Source of the DNA: Anoxybacillus amylolyticus
Lineage (GTDB): Bacteria > Bacillota > Bacilli > Bacillales > Anoxybacillaceae
Reading direction: 5' to 3'
DNA: 64,000 nucleotides
Assembly: GCF_001634285.1 (NCBI RefSeq)
Contig: NZ_CP015438.1
Span: 2,678,001 to 2,742,000, forward strand
Within the stretch, counting starts at the first letter, position 1, and each line of letters opens with the position of its first letter. Made by a program: the position numbers and the translations under genes. Positions 28,205 through 36,683 of this stretch are shown piece after piece. The notes below the pieces were generated by a model. It was not told the origin of the DNA, did not search any database, and was given only the letters and a program-made list of their open reading frames with translations.

Positions 28205-28942
28205 CTACTCCATATCGGACTCGTCTAAATTGTGGTACACTTCTTGGACGTCGTCATCGTCTTCTAACATGTCGATCAATTTTAGCATTTTTGTTAAGTC
28301 GTCGCCGGTTAATTTCGTATATGTTTGTGGAATCATTGTAATTTGGGCATCAACGAACGTAAAGCCGTTCGCTGCTAACGCGTTTTTCACGTCTTCAAAC
28401 TGTTCAGGGGTGGTATAAATTTCAAACGAATCGTCCGTCGTTTCCATCTCTTCTGCTCCCGCTTCAATCGCTTGAAGAAGCATATCGTCTTCTTCGATGT
28501 CTAATTCTTCACGAGCGATAACAAGCAATCCTTTCCGTTCAAATAAATAGGATACGCATCCCGTTTCCCCGAGGTTCCCCCCATTTTTCGAGAAGGCAAC
28601 GCGCACATTGGACGCGGTACGATTTTTATTGTCTGTTAAACACACGACCATCACCGCTACGCCCCCCGGACCGTATCCTTCGTAGCGAATTTCTTCGTAA
28701 TTGGCGTGTTCTTGGTTTCCTGTTGCTTTTTTAATAGCGCGTTCAATATTTTCGTTCGGCATGTTTGCTGCTTTGGCTTTTTCCATGACAAGGCGCAAGC
28801 TAGCGTTCGTGCTCGGATCACCGCCTCCCATTTTTGCCGCAACGTAAATTTCTTTCGCCAATTTCATGAACATTTTTCCGCGTTTGGCATCTTGCGCATT
28901 TTTTCGACGCTGAATATTTTTCCATTTGGAATGTCCAGCCAT
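28205..28942 (-). CDS. YebC/PmpR family protein (YrbC)
   Basis: 245 residues. It starts [23 protein letters not shown] and has [19 protein letters not shown] and [11 protein letters not shown] in order, all YebC signatures. Members were annotated as transcription regulators; recent work on the family links them to translation of polyproline stretches on the ribosome. GAGGAGA precedes the ATG. Monocistronic, with its own promoter and terminator. Confidence 0.93.
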   Translation of the reverse strand: MAGHSKWKNIQRRKNAQDAKRGKMFMKLAKEIYVAAKMGGGDPSTNASLRLVMEKAKAANMPNENIERAIKKATGNQEHANYEEIRYEGYGPGGVAVMVVCLTDNKNRTASNVRVAFSKNGGNLGETGCVSYLFERKGLLVIAREELDIEEDDMLLQAIEAGAEEMETTDDSFEIYTTPEQFEDVKNALAANGFTFVDAQITMIPQTYTKLTGDDLTKMLKLIDMLEDDDDVQEVYHNLDESDME

Positions 28943-28981
28943 TGTAAATTTCTCCTCTCATGACACGAAATTTCCGATACT

Positions 28982-29010
28982 ACTATAACAAAAAATCAAC
29001 CAACGGTAAA
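28982..29010 (-). promoter_or_regulatory. Sigma-A promoter of yebC
   Basis: Minus strand TTTACC (29005-29010), 17-base spacer, TATAGT (28982-28987). Confidence 0.55.
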
Positions 29011-29017
29011 ATAGCAT

Positions 29018-29040
29018 AGAGATGCCTATAAGGCATCTCT
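29018..29040 (-). terminator. Hairpin at the end of coxA
   Basis: AGAGATGCCT (29018-29027) pairs perfectly with AGGCATCTCT (29031-29040), three-base loop. The T-run after it is weak (ATGCTATTTTA). Confidence 0.6.
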
Positions 29041-29746
29041 ATCGGGTATTGGCCGGGTGCTCGATGATTTCCCCTTTATAAAAAATCGTTTTTAAATCGC
29101 GCTCGATTTCTGAAAACGGGCGGCCGTAACGAATGTTGTTATCGATGACGCGCACGCGTTGGAAGACGCTTGGATTTGAAACGACGCGCACGTGTTTTCC
29201 TTTCGTATACGGCGCTATCGCTTGGGCAACTTGGTTTTCCACACGGGTTGTGTCAGAGGCGTTCGTTGCGACTGCTACGAGCACATGTCCTTTATAGACA
29301 AGTACACGCGCGTCGGTCACGTTTTTCACCTTCGTCGCTTCATGAGCAACCATTTCCGCTAACCGCCCGTCATAATGGTCATAATACGATGGATGCGTTC
29401 TGGCAGTCATCGGGTTTAAATGCCCGTGATAATTTTTGTCGTATTTTCCAAAATTAGCTTCAAGCGGAAGCGTTGGATTCGTTCGCTCTGTGTAACGCCC
29501 CGTCATATCGACATTCCATAAGTCAGCAAGCGGTCCGTTTTGATTGTCCATGATATATGCATTTCCATAATTTTCGCGATTCGTGCCGTCACGATTGTAC
29601 ATATATTGATCGTGGTCAGTGGAATAATACCCGATCGGACGGGCAGCATCACGGTAACGAGGATTTCTGTCCTCTGCATAGTTCGCACATGCCGCGAGTC
29701 CACCAATGCAGCAAATAGCACCTACTATTGCGATTGTTTTTCTCAA
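29039..29746 (-). CDS. coxA: Spore cortex-associated lipoprotein CoxA (YhcN/YlaJ family)
   Basis: 235 residues from a TTG at 29746. RKTIAIVGAICCIGGLAAC is a lipoprotein signal ending in the lipobox LAAC, and GGGGGGG gives the ribosome site. The C-terminal YhcN/YlaJ domain has AHEATKVKNVTDARVLVYKGHVLVA. The middle is Asn/Tyr/His-rich, as in spore proteins. In B. subtilis CoxA (YrbB) is a spore cortex protein encoded next to safA. Here nadE and a kinase gene separate it from safA, but all lie on one strand. Confidence 0.85.
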   Translation of the reverse strand: MRKTIAIVGAICCIGGLAACANYAEDRNPRYRDAARPIGYYSTDHDQYMYNRDGTNRENYGNAYIMDNQNGPLADLWNVDMTGRYTERTNPTLPLEANFGKYDKNYHGHLNPMTARTHPSYYDHYDGRLAEMVAHEATKVKNVTDARVLVYKGHVLVAVATNASDTTRVENQVAQAIAPYTKGKHVRVVSNPSVFQRVRVIDNNIRYGRPFSEIERDLKTIFYKGEIIEHPANTR

Positions 29747-29758
29747 CGAAAACCCCCC

Positions 29759-29810
29759 CTTATTTGCCATCGGACCTAACAAATGGCCCATTTTTAGCTT
29801 GGCAAATAAG
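29759..29810 (-). other. Long inverted repeat in the nadE-coxA spacer
   Basis: CTTATTTGCCA (29759-29769) and TGGCAAATAAG (29800-29810) are perfect 11-base complements around a 30-base loop, with a small inner palindrome AAATGG-C-CCATTT. The downstream arm ends at the coxA ribosome site. No T-run follows, so it does not look like a simple terminator. Confidence 0.6.
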
Positions 29811-29824
29811 TGAGGGTTTACTCA
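29795..29824 (-). promoter_or_regulatory. Candidate sigma-G-type promoter of coxA
   Basis: Minus strand TGAGTA (29819-29824), 17-base spacer, CAAGCTA (29795-29801). The match to the forespore consensus is 5/6 and 5/7. It overlaps the upstream arm of the inverted repeat. Confidence 0.4.
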
Positions 29825-29832
29825 TCGGTCAA

Positions 29833-30582
29833 TTAAAATTTTGGCGGTGCAATTGCCAATTGGCGTTTATGGTGGGAACGGTTATGTAGCCGTTCAATAA
29901 TTTGCCGGTCTTTTTCCGGAATTTCTTCGCCTTTTAAATATTTATCGATCATTTCGTACGTCGTTCCCATTTCATTTTCATCGGTTTGTCCTTCCCAAAG
30001 CCCTGCACTTGGCGCTTTCGTAATAATTTCTTCTGGGACGCCGAGAATACGCGCCATTTCGCGCACTTCTCCTTTCGTAAAATGAACGAGCGGAACTAAG
30101 TCAACGCCGCCATCGCCGTATTTCGTGAAATAGCCGGTATGCCACTCTGCCGCATTGTCTGTTCCGACGACAAGGTAGCCGTAGTTATTGGCAACCGCAT
30201 ACAACGTCGTCATGCGCAGGCGCGCTCTCGTATTCGCGTCGCCAAGCCGCGCTGCTTCTTCGTTCCACTCCCCTTTTTCTTTCAGCTGTTTTTCAATTTC
30301 GCTAAATAGCGTTTGATGCGTTTCTGTTAAGTCAATTACAAGGTGCTTAATGCCGCAACTTGCCACGACTTTTAGCGCATCTTCTTTATCTTTTGGATTG
30401 CTTTTGCACGGCATAATCAGCCCAAGCGAATCATTCGGAAATGCCCGCTTAATTAAATGCGTCACTACCGCTGAGTCAATACCGCCACTAATGCCGACAA
30501 TCGCTCCATTTAACCCCGCATTGTGCACTTGTTCACGAAGCCACGCAATCAATTTCTCAATTTTTTGTTCCATCATCTCCAT
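29833..30582 (-). CDS. nadE: Ammonia-dependent NAD+ synthetase
   Basis: 249 residues from the ATG at 30582 (GGGAG upstream; later ATGs at 30576 and 30573 are possible). It adenylates and amidates nicotinic acid adenine dinucleotide to NAD+. The P-loop of N-type ATP pyrophosphatases, GISGGIDSAVVTHL, is near residue 35. It lacks the glutaminase domain, so it uses free ammonia. Conserved TDNAAEWHTGYFTKYGDGG and KAPSAGLWEGQTDE are present. It is embedded in a spore-coat gene cluster rather than in the nadBCA operon a few kilobases away. Confidence 0.96.
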   Translation of the reverse strand: MEMMEQKIEKLIAWLREQVHNAGLNGAIVGISGGIDSAVVTHLIKRAFPNDSLGLIMPCKSNPKDKEDALKVVASCGIKHLVIDLTETHQTLFSEIEKQLKEKGEWNEEAARLGDANTRARLRMTTLYAVANNYGYLVVGTDNAAEWHTGYFTKYGDGGVDLVPLVHFTKGEVREMARILGVPEEIITKAPSAGLWEGQTDENEMGTTYEMIDKYLKGEEIPEKDRQIIERLHNRSHHKRQLAIAPPKF

Positions 30583-30614
30583 CTGACTCCCTTTCACGAA
30601 AAATGGCATATACG

Positions 30615-31538
30615 CTATCTTATCATATTCATGATTTTTTGCACAAACCGTTTGCGGTTATCAAAATGTGAAATCGTGAACGGCACGTTTCGTTCCATCA
30701 CGATTCGCCATTCACGCATGACGTCCGCGGGAAATAAAAGCGCGGCTAAAAACCATGGTTTTTCCATGAACGTCCGCAACATTGGATGTTGTGTTAAAAA
30801 CGCTACGGACCATTGAACGTGTGGCATGACGCGGCTTATGTACTGCAAATAATCAACGGCAGGGGGCGCAATTGCAAGTAAATCATAATCGATTAAATAA
30901 CTACCTGTTTCCGTACGCAAAAAATTATGTGAGGCAACATCGCCGTGAATCATGGTCGTTTGTTCCGTGAAAAATGCTGAACGATAAGAAGGAAAATACG
31001 TAAAAAAAGCATTGGCACACGATAAAACAAACGAAAGTTCTTCCTTTTTCATTAACCGTTGTAACGCCGGCAGCATATGAAGAAACTGTCTATATCTCTC
31101 TAACCGCTTTTCGTATAAAAAATAACGCGGTACCATCGTCTGAAAAAACGGATGACGTACGAGTGGTTGGGAAAAAGCATGGTACGTACGAAGCAATATC
31201 AAACTATCCTCTCGGTCTTTTTCGATACGGTAATCCAATGAACGATGTGCTTGGATATATGGTTGTATCGTCCAGTAATCGTCTGAAAACGCAATAACTC
31301 CTTCAATAGAAGGCATCGCGAGAAATCCTTCTGTTTTTAATAACCGAAAAAGCATTTGTTGTCTTGATGCTTCCAAAAACGTTCGGTATTTTTTTAACAC
31401 TTTTTTTCCACCGCTCGTTTCTATAAGGAACACATGTGGTTTAATCACGGTACATTTTTGTACTTTTATCCCATACTCTTTTTCAAGAAATAGGAAGAGA
31501 CGATGCCAGCCATCGTCTCTTCGCTGTTTATTCATCAT
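30615..31538 (-). CDS. CotS/YutH-like phosphotransferase-fold spore protein
   Basis: 307 residues. An aminoglycoside-phosphotransferase/choline-kinase fold: N-lobe with a lysine in GGKKVLKKYR, then the catalytic loop IHGDVASHNFL and the metal-binding YLIDYDLL. Spore-coat kinases CotS, CotI, YutH and YsxE have this layout. The catalytic Asp and Asn are kept, so it may be active. The ATG at 31538 overlaps the end of safA by 11 bases; a GTG at 31544 and an ATG at 31535 are alternatives. Cotranscribed with safA, hence probably a coat or coat-assembly protein. The substrate is unknown. Confidence 0.75.
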   Translation of the reverse strand: MMNKQRRDDGWHRLFLFLEKEYGIKVQKCTVIKPHVFLIETSGGKKVLKKYRTFLEASRQQMLFRLLKTEGFLAMPSIEGVIAFSDDYWTIQPYIQAHRSLDYRIEKDREDSLILLRTYHAFSQPLVRHPFFQTMVPRYFLYEKRLERYRQFLHMLPALQRLMKKEELSFVLSCANAFFTYFPSYRSAFFTEQTTMIHGDVASHNFLRTETGSYLIDYDLLAIAPPAVDYLQYISRVMPHVQWSVAFLTQHPMLRTFMEKPWFLAALLFPADVMREWRIVMERNVPFTISHFDNRKRFVQKIMNMIR

Positions 31539-32979
31539 GCTCACTGCTTTCGCCATATTGCGGCATCATAAACAGTTGCTGCGGGCTTGGCGGAAAAGCA
31601 GACGGCTGCGGCGGTAACGGCGCAAACGGTGCTGAAAAACTAGGTCCTTGGGGTTGTGAATAATATGGTGCATATTGCAGCGAACCTCCGTAACTTGGCG
31701 GCAGCGGCGCATATCCTGGTAGCGGTGACGTCATATATTGTCCGGCTGTTGGCGCTGGCGCTTGGTATTGCTCATCCGTTGGGGATACCTCTGGGGACTG
31801 CATCCCTATTGGTGGGTACTGCATCCCTGCTGGCGACGTCGGGTACTGCATCCCTGCCGGTGGTGACGTTGGATATTGCATCCCTGCCGGCGGTACCATT
31901 GGGTACGGTATGCCCGCTGGCGGTGCTACTGGGTACTGGTACTGCATCCCTACCATTGGCGCAGTTGGGTACTGCATTCCTGCTGGTGGTGCTGGCGGCA
32001 TCCAACCATGTGATTCGCTACTTTCATGAATACCTGGAAACATGTGCGAGCTACTTTCTACTTGCATCGGCATTGGTGCGGCTGGGTAGCCGACAAATGG
32101 CATTGATGGATAATAAAATCCATATCCAGGCATGACTGGCGTGACCGGCACACAATGTTCTTGCGGCTGTGCCTGCGGATTCGTTAGTTCGTTCGGTTGA
32201 TTCGGTTGTGGCGCATATCCCCATGGCTGTTGCGGCTGCGGCCACATAGGAACGTATGGAACGGCTGGGAGTTCTGGCGGCGCATCGTGATGAACAGCTT
32301 TTTCTGGACTTTCGATATCTTCTACATCTGGCTTCATCATGTTTGGCAAAATATTTGCTGGCTTTGTGGGAAGCGGCGGCATGTTCCAATGCGCGTATGG
32401 ATTAGGCGAAACGGGCGGAATTGTATAGGGAGCTTCCGCCGGCTTCTTATCGTTAGCCGCTTCTTTCATTACATTTTCTAGTGGTGCTTTTTCCGGTTCT
32501 TTTACAGGAGCCTTCGGTAATTCTTTTTTCTCTGCGGATGGCGCTTGCGGCTTTTGCGCAATCGGCGCTTTGGGCGGCTCTGGTAGCGGCTGTTGGATAT
32601 TTGGTGTTTCCGGTGCTTCATTCATCGATGGATTGGCGTTCATGTTTGCTTCTTTCGGCGTTTCCTTTACTTTCGGGTTCACATTAACGTTCGGAGCTAT
32701 TTCTGCCTCTATGTTAAACGAAACAAACGGCTTCGCTTCAGCATATGGATGTTCGATTGGCTCTTCTTTTTTCGGGTGCATATGAACGACCGTTTCTTTT
32801 TTCTGCATTTCTTTTTTCACTGGAACGCCGGCAGTTGGAATTTTTATTTTCATTCCTGGCATAATGTAATTTGGATCGCTTAAATGGCCATTTATTTTTT
32901 TCAATGCTTCAAAATCGACCCCATATTTTTGGGCAATTTTCCAAAGTGTATCGCCTTTTTGGACAATATGGATTTTCAC
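31528..32979 (-). CDS. safA: Spore coat morphogenetic protein SafA, LysM domain plus repeat-rich tail
   Basis: 483 residues, GTG start at 32979 with AGGAGGGGA upstream. An N-terminal LysM domain, MKIHIVQKGDTLWKIAQKYG to MPGMKIKIP (residues 1-49), binds cortex peptidoglycan. The rest is low complexity. A Lys/Glu/Pro-rich stretch to about 200 is followed by a Pro/Gln/Tyr/Met-rich region with PAGMQYP-type tandem repeats (about 330-395) and a Pro/Ser-rich end. SafA organises the inner coat in B. subtilis, where an internal-start short form is also made. Expected under mother-cell control, though I could not define its promoter. Confidence 0.88.
   Translation of the reverse strand: MKIHIVQKGDTLWKIAQKYGVDFEALKKINGHLSDPNYIMPGMKIKIPTAGVPVKKEMQKKETVVHMHPKKEEPIEHPYAEAKPFVSFNIEAEIAPNVNVNPKVKETPKEANMNANPSMNEAPETPNIQQPLPEPPKAPIAQKPQAPSAEKKELPKAPVKEPEKAPLENVMKEAANDKKPAEAPYTIPPVSPNPYAHWNMPPLPTKPANILPNMMKPDVEDIESPEKAVHHDAPPELPAVPYVPMWPQPQQPWGYAPQPNQPNELTNPQAQPQEHCVPVTPVMPGYGFYYPSMPFVGYPAAPMPMQVESSSHMFPGIHESSESHGWMPPAPPAGMQYPTAPMVGMQYQYPVAPPAGIPYPMVPPAGMQYPTSPPAGMQYPTSPAGMQYPPIGMQSPEVSPTDEQYQAPAPTAGQYMTSPLPGYAPLPPSYGGSLQYAPYYSQPQGPSFSAPFAPLPPQPSAFPPSPQQLFMMPQYGESSEHDE
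31795..31995. repeat. Imperfect tandem repeats inside safA
   Basis: A unit of about 24-33 bases encoding variants of (S/A)PPAGMQYP(T/M) recurs around seven times. Alternative-frame open reading frames here (both strands) come from this repetition and are not genes. Confidence 0.8.
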
Positions 32980-33076
32980 TCCGTTCCCCTCCTACACCCA
33001 CACGGTTTATATACCCTTTCGCCATCATCCTTCAACATAACTTATGAACTAGTTGCTGATTTTATGATAAAAAAAT

Positions 33077-33100
33077 AAAGGCGCCCAAATGGACACCTTT
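33077..33100 (-). terminator. Terminator of the nadBCA operon
   Basis: Minus strand AAAGGTGTCC pairs with GGGCGCCTTT (two G-U pairs), loop ATTT, followed by ATTTTTTTATC. It abuts the nadA stop codon. Confidence 0.85.
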
Positions 33101-34203
33101 TACGCGCGTGCAAGCATTCTCTCTAACGCCTTCACCGCGTCTGTTGCGATGGAATCAGGAACAGTAATTTGATTAATGATTTTTCCTTGTTCTAACGACT
33201 CGAGCGCCCAAAGAAAATGCGGTAAGTCAATACGATTCATCGTTAAACATGGACACATATATGGATTAAGCGAAATAATTTCTTTATCAGGGTGTTGTTG
33301 AATCAAGCGATTGACTAAGTTCATCTCTGTGCCAATCGCCCATTTGCTTCCCGCCGGGGCGTTGCGAATTGTTTCGATAATGTATTTTGTCGAGCCGGCA
33401 TAATCGGACTGTTGCACGACTTCCCAGCTACATTCCGGATGAACGATAATGTTCATATCTGGTTTTGTTTGGCGAATGTGTTCGACATGTTTGACTGTAA
33501 AGTTTTCATGGACGGAACAATGTCCTTTCCAAAGAATGACTTTTACGCGGCTTATATCGCCTTCGTATTGCAACATATCCGTCAGCGGATCCCAGACAGC
33601 CATTTCGTCAAGCGCTACCCCTAGCTTATAGGCTGTATTTCTTCCTAAATGTTGATCCGGTAAGAAAAAGATGCGTTCTTTTTGCGTAAACGCCCATGCG
33701 ACCATTTTATCCGCGTTCGAAGATGTCACCGTCGCTCCGCCGTTCCGACCGACAAACGCTTTAATCGCCGCTGTAGAGTTGACGTATGTTAACGGTAAAA
33801 TCGTGTCGCCGAACAACTCTTGCAACATTGGCCACGCCCGTTCCACTTGCGTCAAATCTGCCATATCCGCCATTGAACAGCCCGCGCGCATATCCGGTAA
33901 AATGACTTTTTGCTCATCGCTTGTTAAAATATCAGCCGTTTCTGCCATAAAATGAACGCCGCAAAAGACGATATATTTCGCTTGTTTATTTTTCGCCGCC
34001 ACTTGAGCAAGTTGCAACGAATCACCGGTCGCATCCGCAAATTGAATCACTTCATCTTTTTGATAATGATGGCCAGGAATAAATAGCCGGTCTCCTAGTT
34101 TTTCTTTAACCGCGCGTACGCGCGCTTCCATTGCTTCGACGCTCATCGTTTTATATACTTCCGGCATATTGTCTTGTTTTTGCATCATGTCCAATACGTT
34201 CAT
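33100..34203 (-). CDS. nadA: Quinolinate synthase A (4Fe-4S)
   Basis: 367 residues from the ATG at 34203 (GGGGGAGAAACG upstream), the length of the longer NadA class found in Bacillus. It condenses iminoaspartate with dihydroxyacetone phosphate to quinolinate. Recognisable parts are [25 protein letters not shown], the cluster-cysteine region [18 protein letters not shown] and the C-terminal [12 protein letters not shown]. It needs an oxygen-sensitive 4Fe-4S cluster, which the divergent desulfurase may help build. Last gene of nadBCA. Confidence 0.96.
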   Translation of the reverse strand: MNVLDMMQKQDNMPEVYKTMSVEAMEARVRAVKEKLGDRLFIPGHHYQKDEVIQFADATGDSLQLAQVAAKNKQAKYIVFCGVHFMAETADILTSDEQKVILPDMRAGCSMADMADLTQVERAWPMLQELFGDTILPLTYVNSTAAIKAFVGRNGGATVTSSNADKMVAWAFTQKERIFFLPDQHLGRNTAYKLGVALDEMAVWDPLTDMLQYEGDISRVKVILWKGHCSVHENFTVKHVEHIRQTKPDMNIIVHPECSWEVVQQSDYAGSTKYIIETIRNAPAGSKWAIGTEMNLVNRLIQQHPDKEIISLNPYMCPCLTMNRIDLPHFLWALESLEQGKIINQITVPDSIATDAVKALERMLARA

Positions 34204-34214
34204 CGTTTCTCCCC

Positions 34215-35054
34215 CTATTTCCAACCTTTAATGTTAAAACTAATATCTAACGCTTTCGCAGAGTGGGTTATCATCCCTAACGAAATATAATCGACGCCGG
34301 TATCGCCGTATTGCGCTAAATTTTCAAGCGTAATGCCGCCCGATGCCTCGGTAATGATAGATGGTGGGACAAGCTCGACAAACGCTTTGATTTCTTCCGG
34401 CGTCCGGTTATCGAACATAATGACGTCCGCCCCTGCTTCGACTGCTTCGATGACTTGTTCTTTCGTTTCTGTCTCCACTTCGATTTTCACCATATGGCCA
34501 AGGCGAGCGCGCGCCGTTTCTACCGCTTTTGTAATCGAGCCACAAAACGCGATATGGTTATCTTTAATCATCACCGCATCATACAGCCCGAAGCGATGGT
34601 TGTACCCGCCGCCGCACGTCACCGCGTATTTTTCTAACATGCGCAGCCCTGGCGTTGTCTTTCTTGTGTCACAAATGCGCGTATGTTTGCTATTTAAAAT
34701 CGTCACTGCTCGATGAGTAAGTGTGGCGATGCCACTCATGCGCTGCATGAGATTTAAAATGACGCGCTCACCGGTTAACAGCGGGGCAATCGGACCGGAA
34801 ACTTCGGCTACAATTTCGCCTTTTTTCACTAACTCCCCGTCTCGTTTATAAAGCGTCACTGCAATCGACGGGTCAAGCAGGCGATAGCCAGTGACAAGCA
34901 CATCCCTTCCCGAAAAGACGCCGTCTTCTTTTATTAAAAATACCCCCGTTGCTCGTTGGTCATTTGGAAAAATCGTTTCTGTCGTTATGTCGCGCTCACC
35001 GATATCCTCAAGAAAAAACTGTTGCAACATCTGTTGTAATTTAAGCGGATTCAT
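34215..35054 (-). CDS. nadC: Nicotinate-nucleotide pyrophosphorylase (quinolinate phosphoribosyltransferase)
   Basis: 279 residues. It turns quinolinate and PRPP into nicotinate mononucleotide. Family motifs include [12 protein letters not shown] at the N-terminus, [53 protein letters not shown] and the barrel end [13 protein letters not shown]. The ATG overlaps the nadB stop (ATGA) and has GGGAGG upstream. Middle gene of nadBCA. Confidence 0.97.
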   Translation of the reverse strand: MNPLKLQQMLQQFFLEDIGERDITTETIFPNDQRATGVFLIKEDGVFSGRDVLVTGYRLLDPSIAVTLYKRDGELVKKGEIVAEVSGPIAPLLTGERVILNLMQRMSGIATLTHRAVTILNSKHTRICDTRKTTPGLRMLEKYAVTCGGGYNHRFGLYDAVMIKDNHIAFCGSITKAVETARARLGHMVKIEVETETKEQVIEAVEAGADVIMFDNRTPEEIKAFVELVPPSIITEASGGITLENLAQYGDTGVDYISLGMITHSAKALDISFNIKGWK

Positions 35055-36583
35055 TCTTTTCCTCCCACCTGTGCCAAAAGTTCCTCTTTTCTTCGCTCTA
35101 TGCGTCGTTTCTTCCAGTACGCTTCTTCTTTTGGATAGTCCGAGCGATAATGTCCTCCTCGGCTTTCCGTTCGTTTTAGCGCCGATGTCGTAATTAGCCA
35201 GCCATTGAGTAGTAAAGAAGCGGCGGTCAATTGTTCGTCACTAAAGAACGACCAATCGGAAACGAGCAGTTCGTAGATAGAAAACTGTTCAAACCATTGT
35301 TTCGCAGTCGTTAAACTTATTTCATCCCTTACAATGCCGACATGTTTTGTCATCATCGTTTGAATGTTAGAAACCGAGGGCAGCCGTTTTGTAAACGGTA
35401 CTCCCTCGTAGAAGGCGCACTCTAGCCGGTTTGTTTGCTCGTTGCGCAACGTTTCCGCAAGCCTTGCCCCAAATACGATTCCTTCTAAAAGTGAATTGCT
35501 CGCGAGCCGGTTTGCCCCATGAACCCCAGTGCATGCCGCTTCACCGACCGCATATAAGCCGGGAAGTGACGTTTTTCCCGATAAGTCTACTTGAATGCCG
35601 CCCATTAAAAAATGCGCGCCTGGGACGACCGGGAGTTTTCCGCCGTTGACATCCACTCCATACGCTTCGCACATAGCAGCAATCGTCGGAAAGCGTGTGT
35701 GGAAATGGGGAATGGTCGAAATATCTAAATACACGTGCCCCCCTCTTGTCATTTCTGCATGAATGGCACGAGCGACGATATCTCTTGGAGCTAAATCGCG
35801 TTGCGGATGCACATGTTCCATGAGCCGCCTTCCGTCCTCCGTCACGAGGATCGCGCCTTCTCCACGCACTGCTTCCGAAATAAGTCCTACCGCTTTTCCA
35901 TCCACATAAAGCATCGTCGGATGAAACTGAACAAATTCCATATCGCTAACGACCGCGCCTGCTCGATAGGCAAGTGCAATACCATCGCCTGTCGCCGGCG
36001 GAGCGTTGGAGGTAAACGCGTATACATTGCCGCAGCCGCCGGTCGAAAGAACGACCGCATTTGCATAATGAGTCCCCGTTCTCGTTTTTACGCCTAAACA
36101 ACGGCCGTCGCTAATGAGGAGGTCTGTGACGCTTTCGTCTTCTATTACCGTAACTTTTCCGTTCAGTTTTTCAAGCAAAAACGAAACGAGCGCTTTGCCT
36201 GTTTGGTCACCGCCAGCGTGTAAAATACGGCGGCGGCTATGTGCTCCTTCGTTGCCGAGCTGAAACTGCCCGGCTTCATCAATATCAAATTGCAATCCTT
36301 CTTTCACGAGTTCTAATAATCGAGCGGGTCCTTCCCGAACAAGTAGTTCGACCGCTTGCTCGTCGTTATGGAAAGCGCCGGCGATTAATGTATCTTCATA
36401 ATGCAGTCGCCAATCGTCCTCTTTCGCAATCGCAGCGGCCACTCCCCCTTGGGCAAGCCACGAGTTGCTTTCTCTTGTTTTGGTTTTTGTGAAAATCATC
36501 ACATTTTTATGCTCATGTAAGTGATAGGCTGTCATGAGCGCCGCTAGACCGCTGCCGACAATAATGACATCCGCTTGTGGCAT
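35051..36583 (-). CDS. nadB: L-aspartate oxidase
   Basis: 510 residues. FAD enzyme that oxidises aspartate to iminoaspartate. The dinucleotide-binding GSGLAALMTA is near residue 12. SNSWLAQGGVAAAI, HSRRRILHAGGDQTGKAL, GLYAVGEAACTGVHGANRLASNSLLEG and a helical C-terminal domain follow. The start at 36583 follows AGGGGGC. First gene of nadBCA, reading away from the divergent nifS-nadR pair, and expected to be repressed by NadR when nicotinate is plentiful. Confidence 0.96.
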   Translation of the reverse strand: MPQADVIIVGSGLAALMTAYHLHEHKNVMIFTKTKTRESNSWLAQGGVAAAIAKEDDWRLHYEDTLIAGAFHNDEQAVELLVREGPARLLELVKEGLQFDIDEAGQFQLGNEGAHSRRRILHAGGDQTGKALVSFLLEKLNGKVTVIEDESVTDLLISDGRCLGVKTRTGTHYANAVVLSTGGCGNVYAFTSNAPPATGDGIALAYRAGAVVSDMEFVQFHPTMLYVDGKAVGLISEAVRGEGAILVTEDGRRLMEHVHPQRDLAPRDIVARAIHAEMTRGGHVYLDISTIPHFHTRFPTIAAMCEAYGVDVNGGKLPVVPGAHFLMGGIQVDLSGKTSLPGLYAVGEAACTGVHGANRLASNSLLEGIVFGARLAETLRNEQTNRLECAFYEGVPFTKRLPSVSNIQTMMTKHVGIVRDEISLTTAKQWFEQFSIYELLVSDWSFFSDEQLTAASLLLNGWLITTSALKRTESRGGHYRSDYPKEEAYWKKRRIERRKEELLAQVGGKE

Positions 36584-36608
36584 ACGTAAGCCCCCTGTTA
36601 TTTTTTAC

Positions 36609-36650
36609 TGTCTTGACACCTATATTGACATATAATTAAACTGATGACAA
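36609..36650. promoter_or_regulatory. Divergent nad promoter region with putative NadR operator
   Basis: Plus strand: TATAAT (36631-36636), with CTGTCT 17 bases upstream, serves the desulfurase. Minus strand: TTGTCA (36645-36650), 17-base spacer, CAATAT (36622-36627) serves nadB. A TGTC-TT-GACA palindrome (36609-36618) and a nearby TTGACAT (36625-36631) overlap both and are the likely sites for the niacin-responsive repressor NadR (YrxA/NiaR). The assignment of the operator is inference. Confidence 0.5.
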
Positions 36651-36683
36651 GAATTTTATTTTTCCAAATGAGAGGGAAGACGT

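Noticed and set aside
31795-31995. Possible CRISPR-like array
   Set aside because: Repeats are adjacent, imperfect and in frame within safA, with no unique spacers and no cas genes.
31656-32135. 159-codon plus-strand frame inside safA
   Set aside because: Arises from the tandem repeats; Leu/Ala-rich without a ribosome site.
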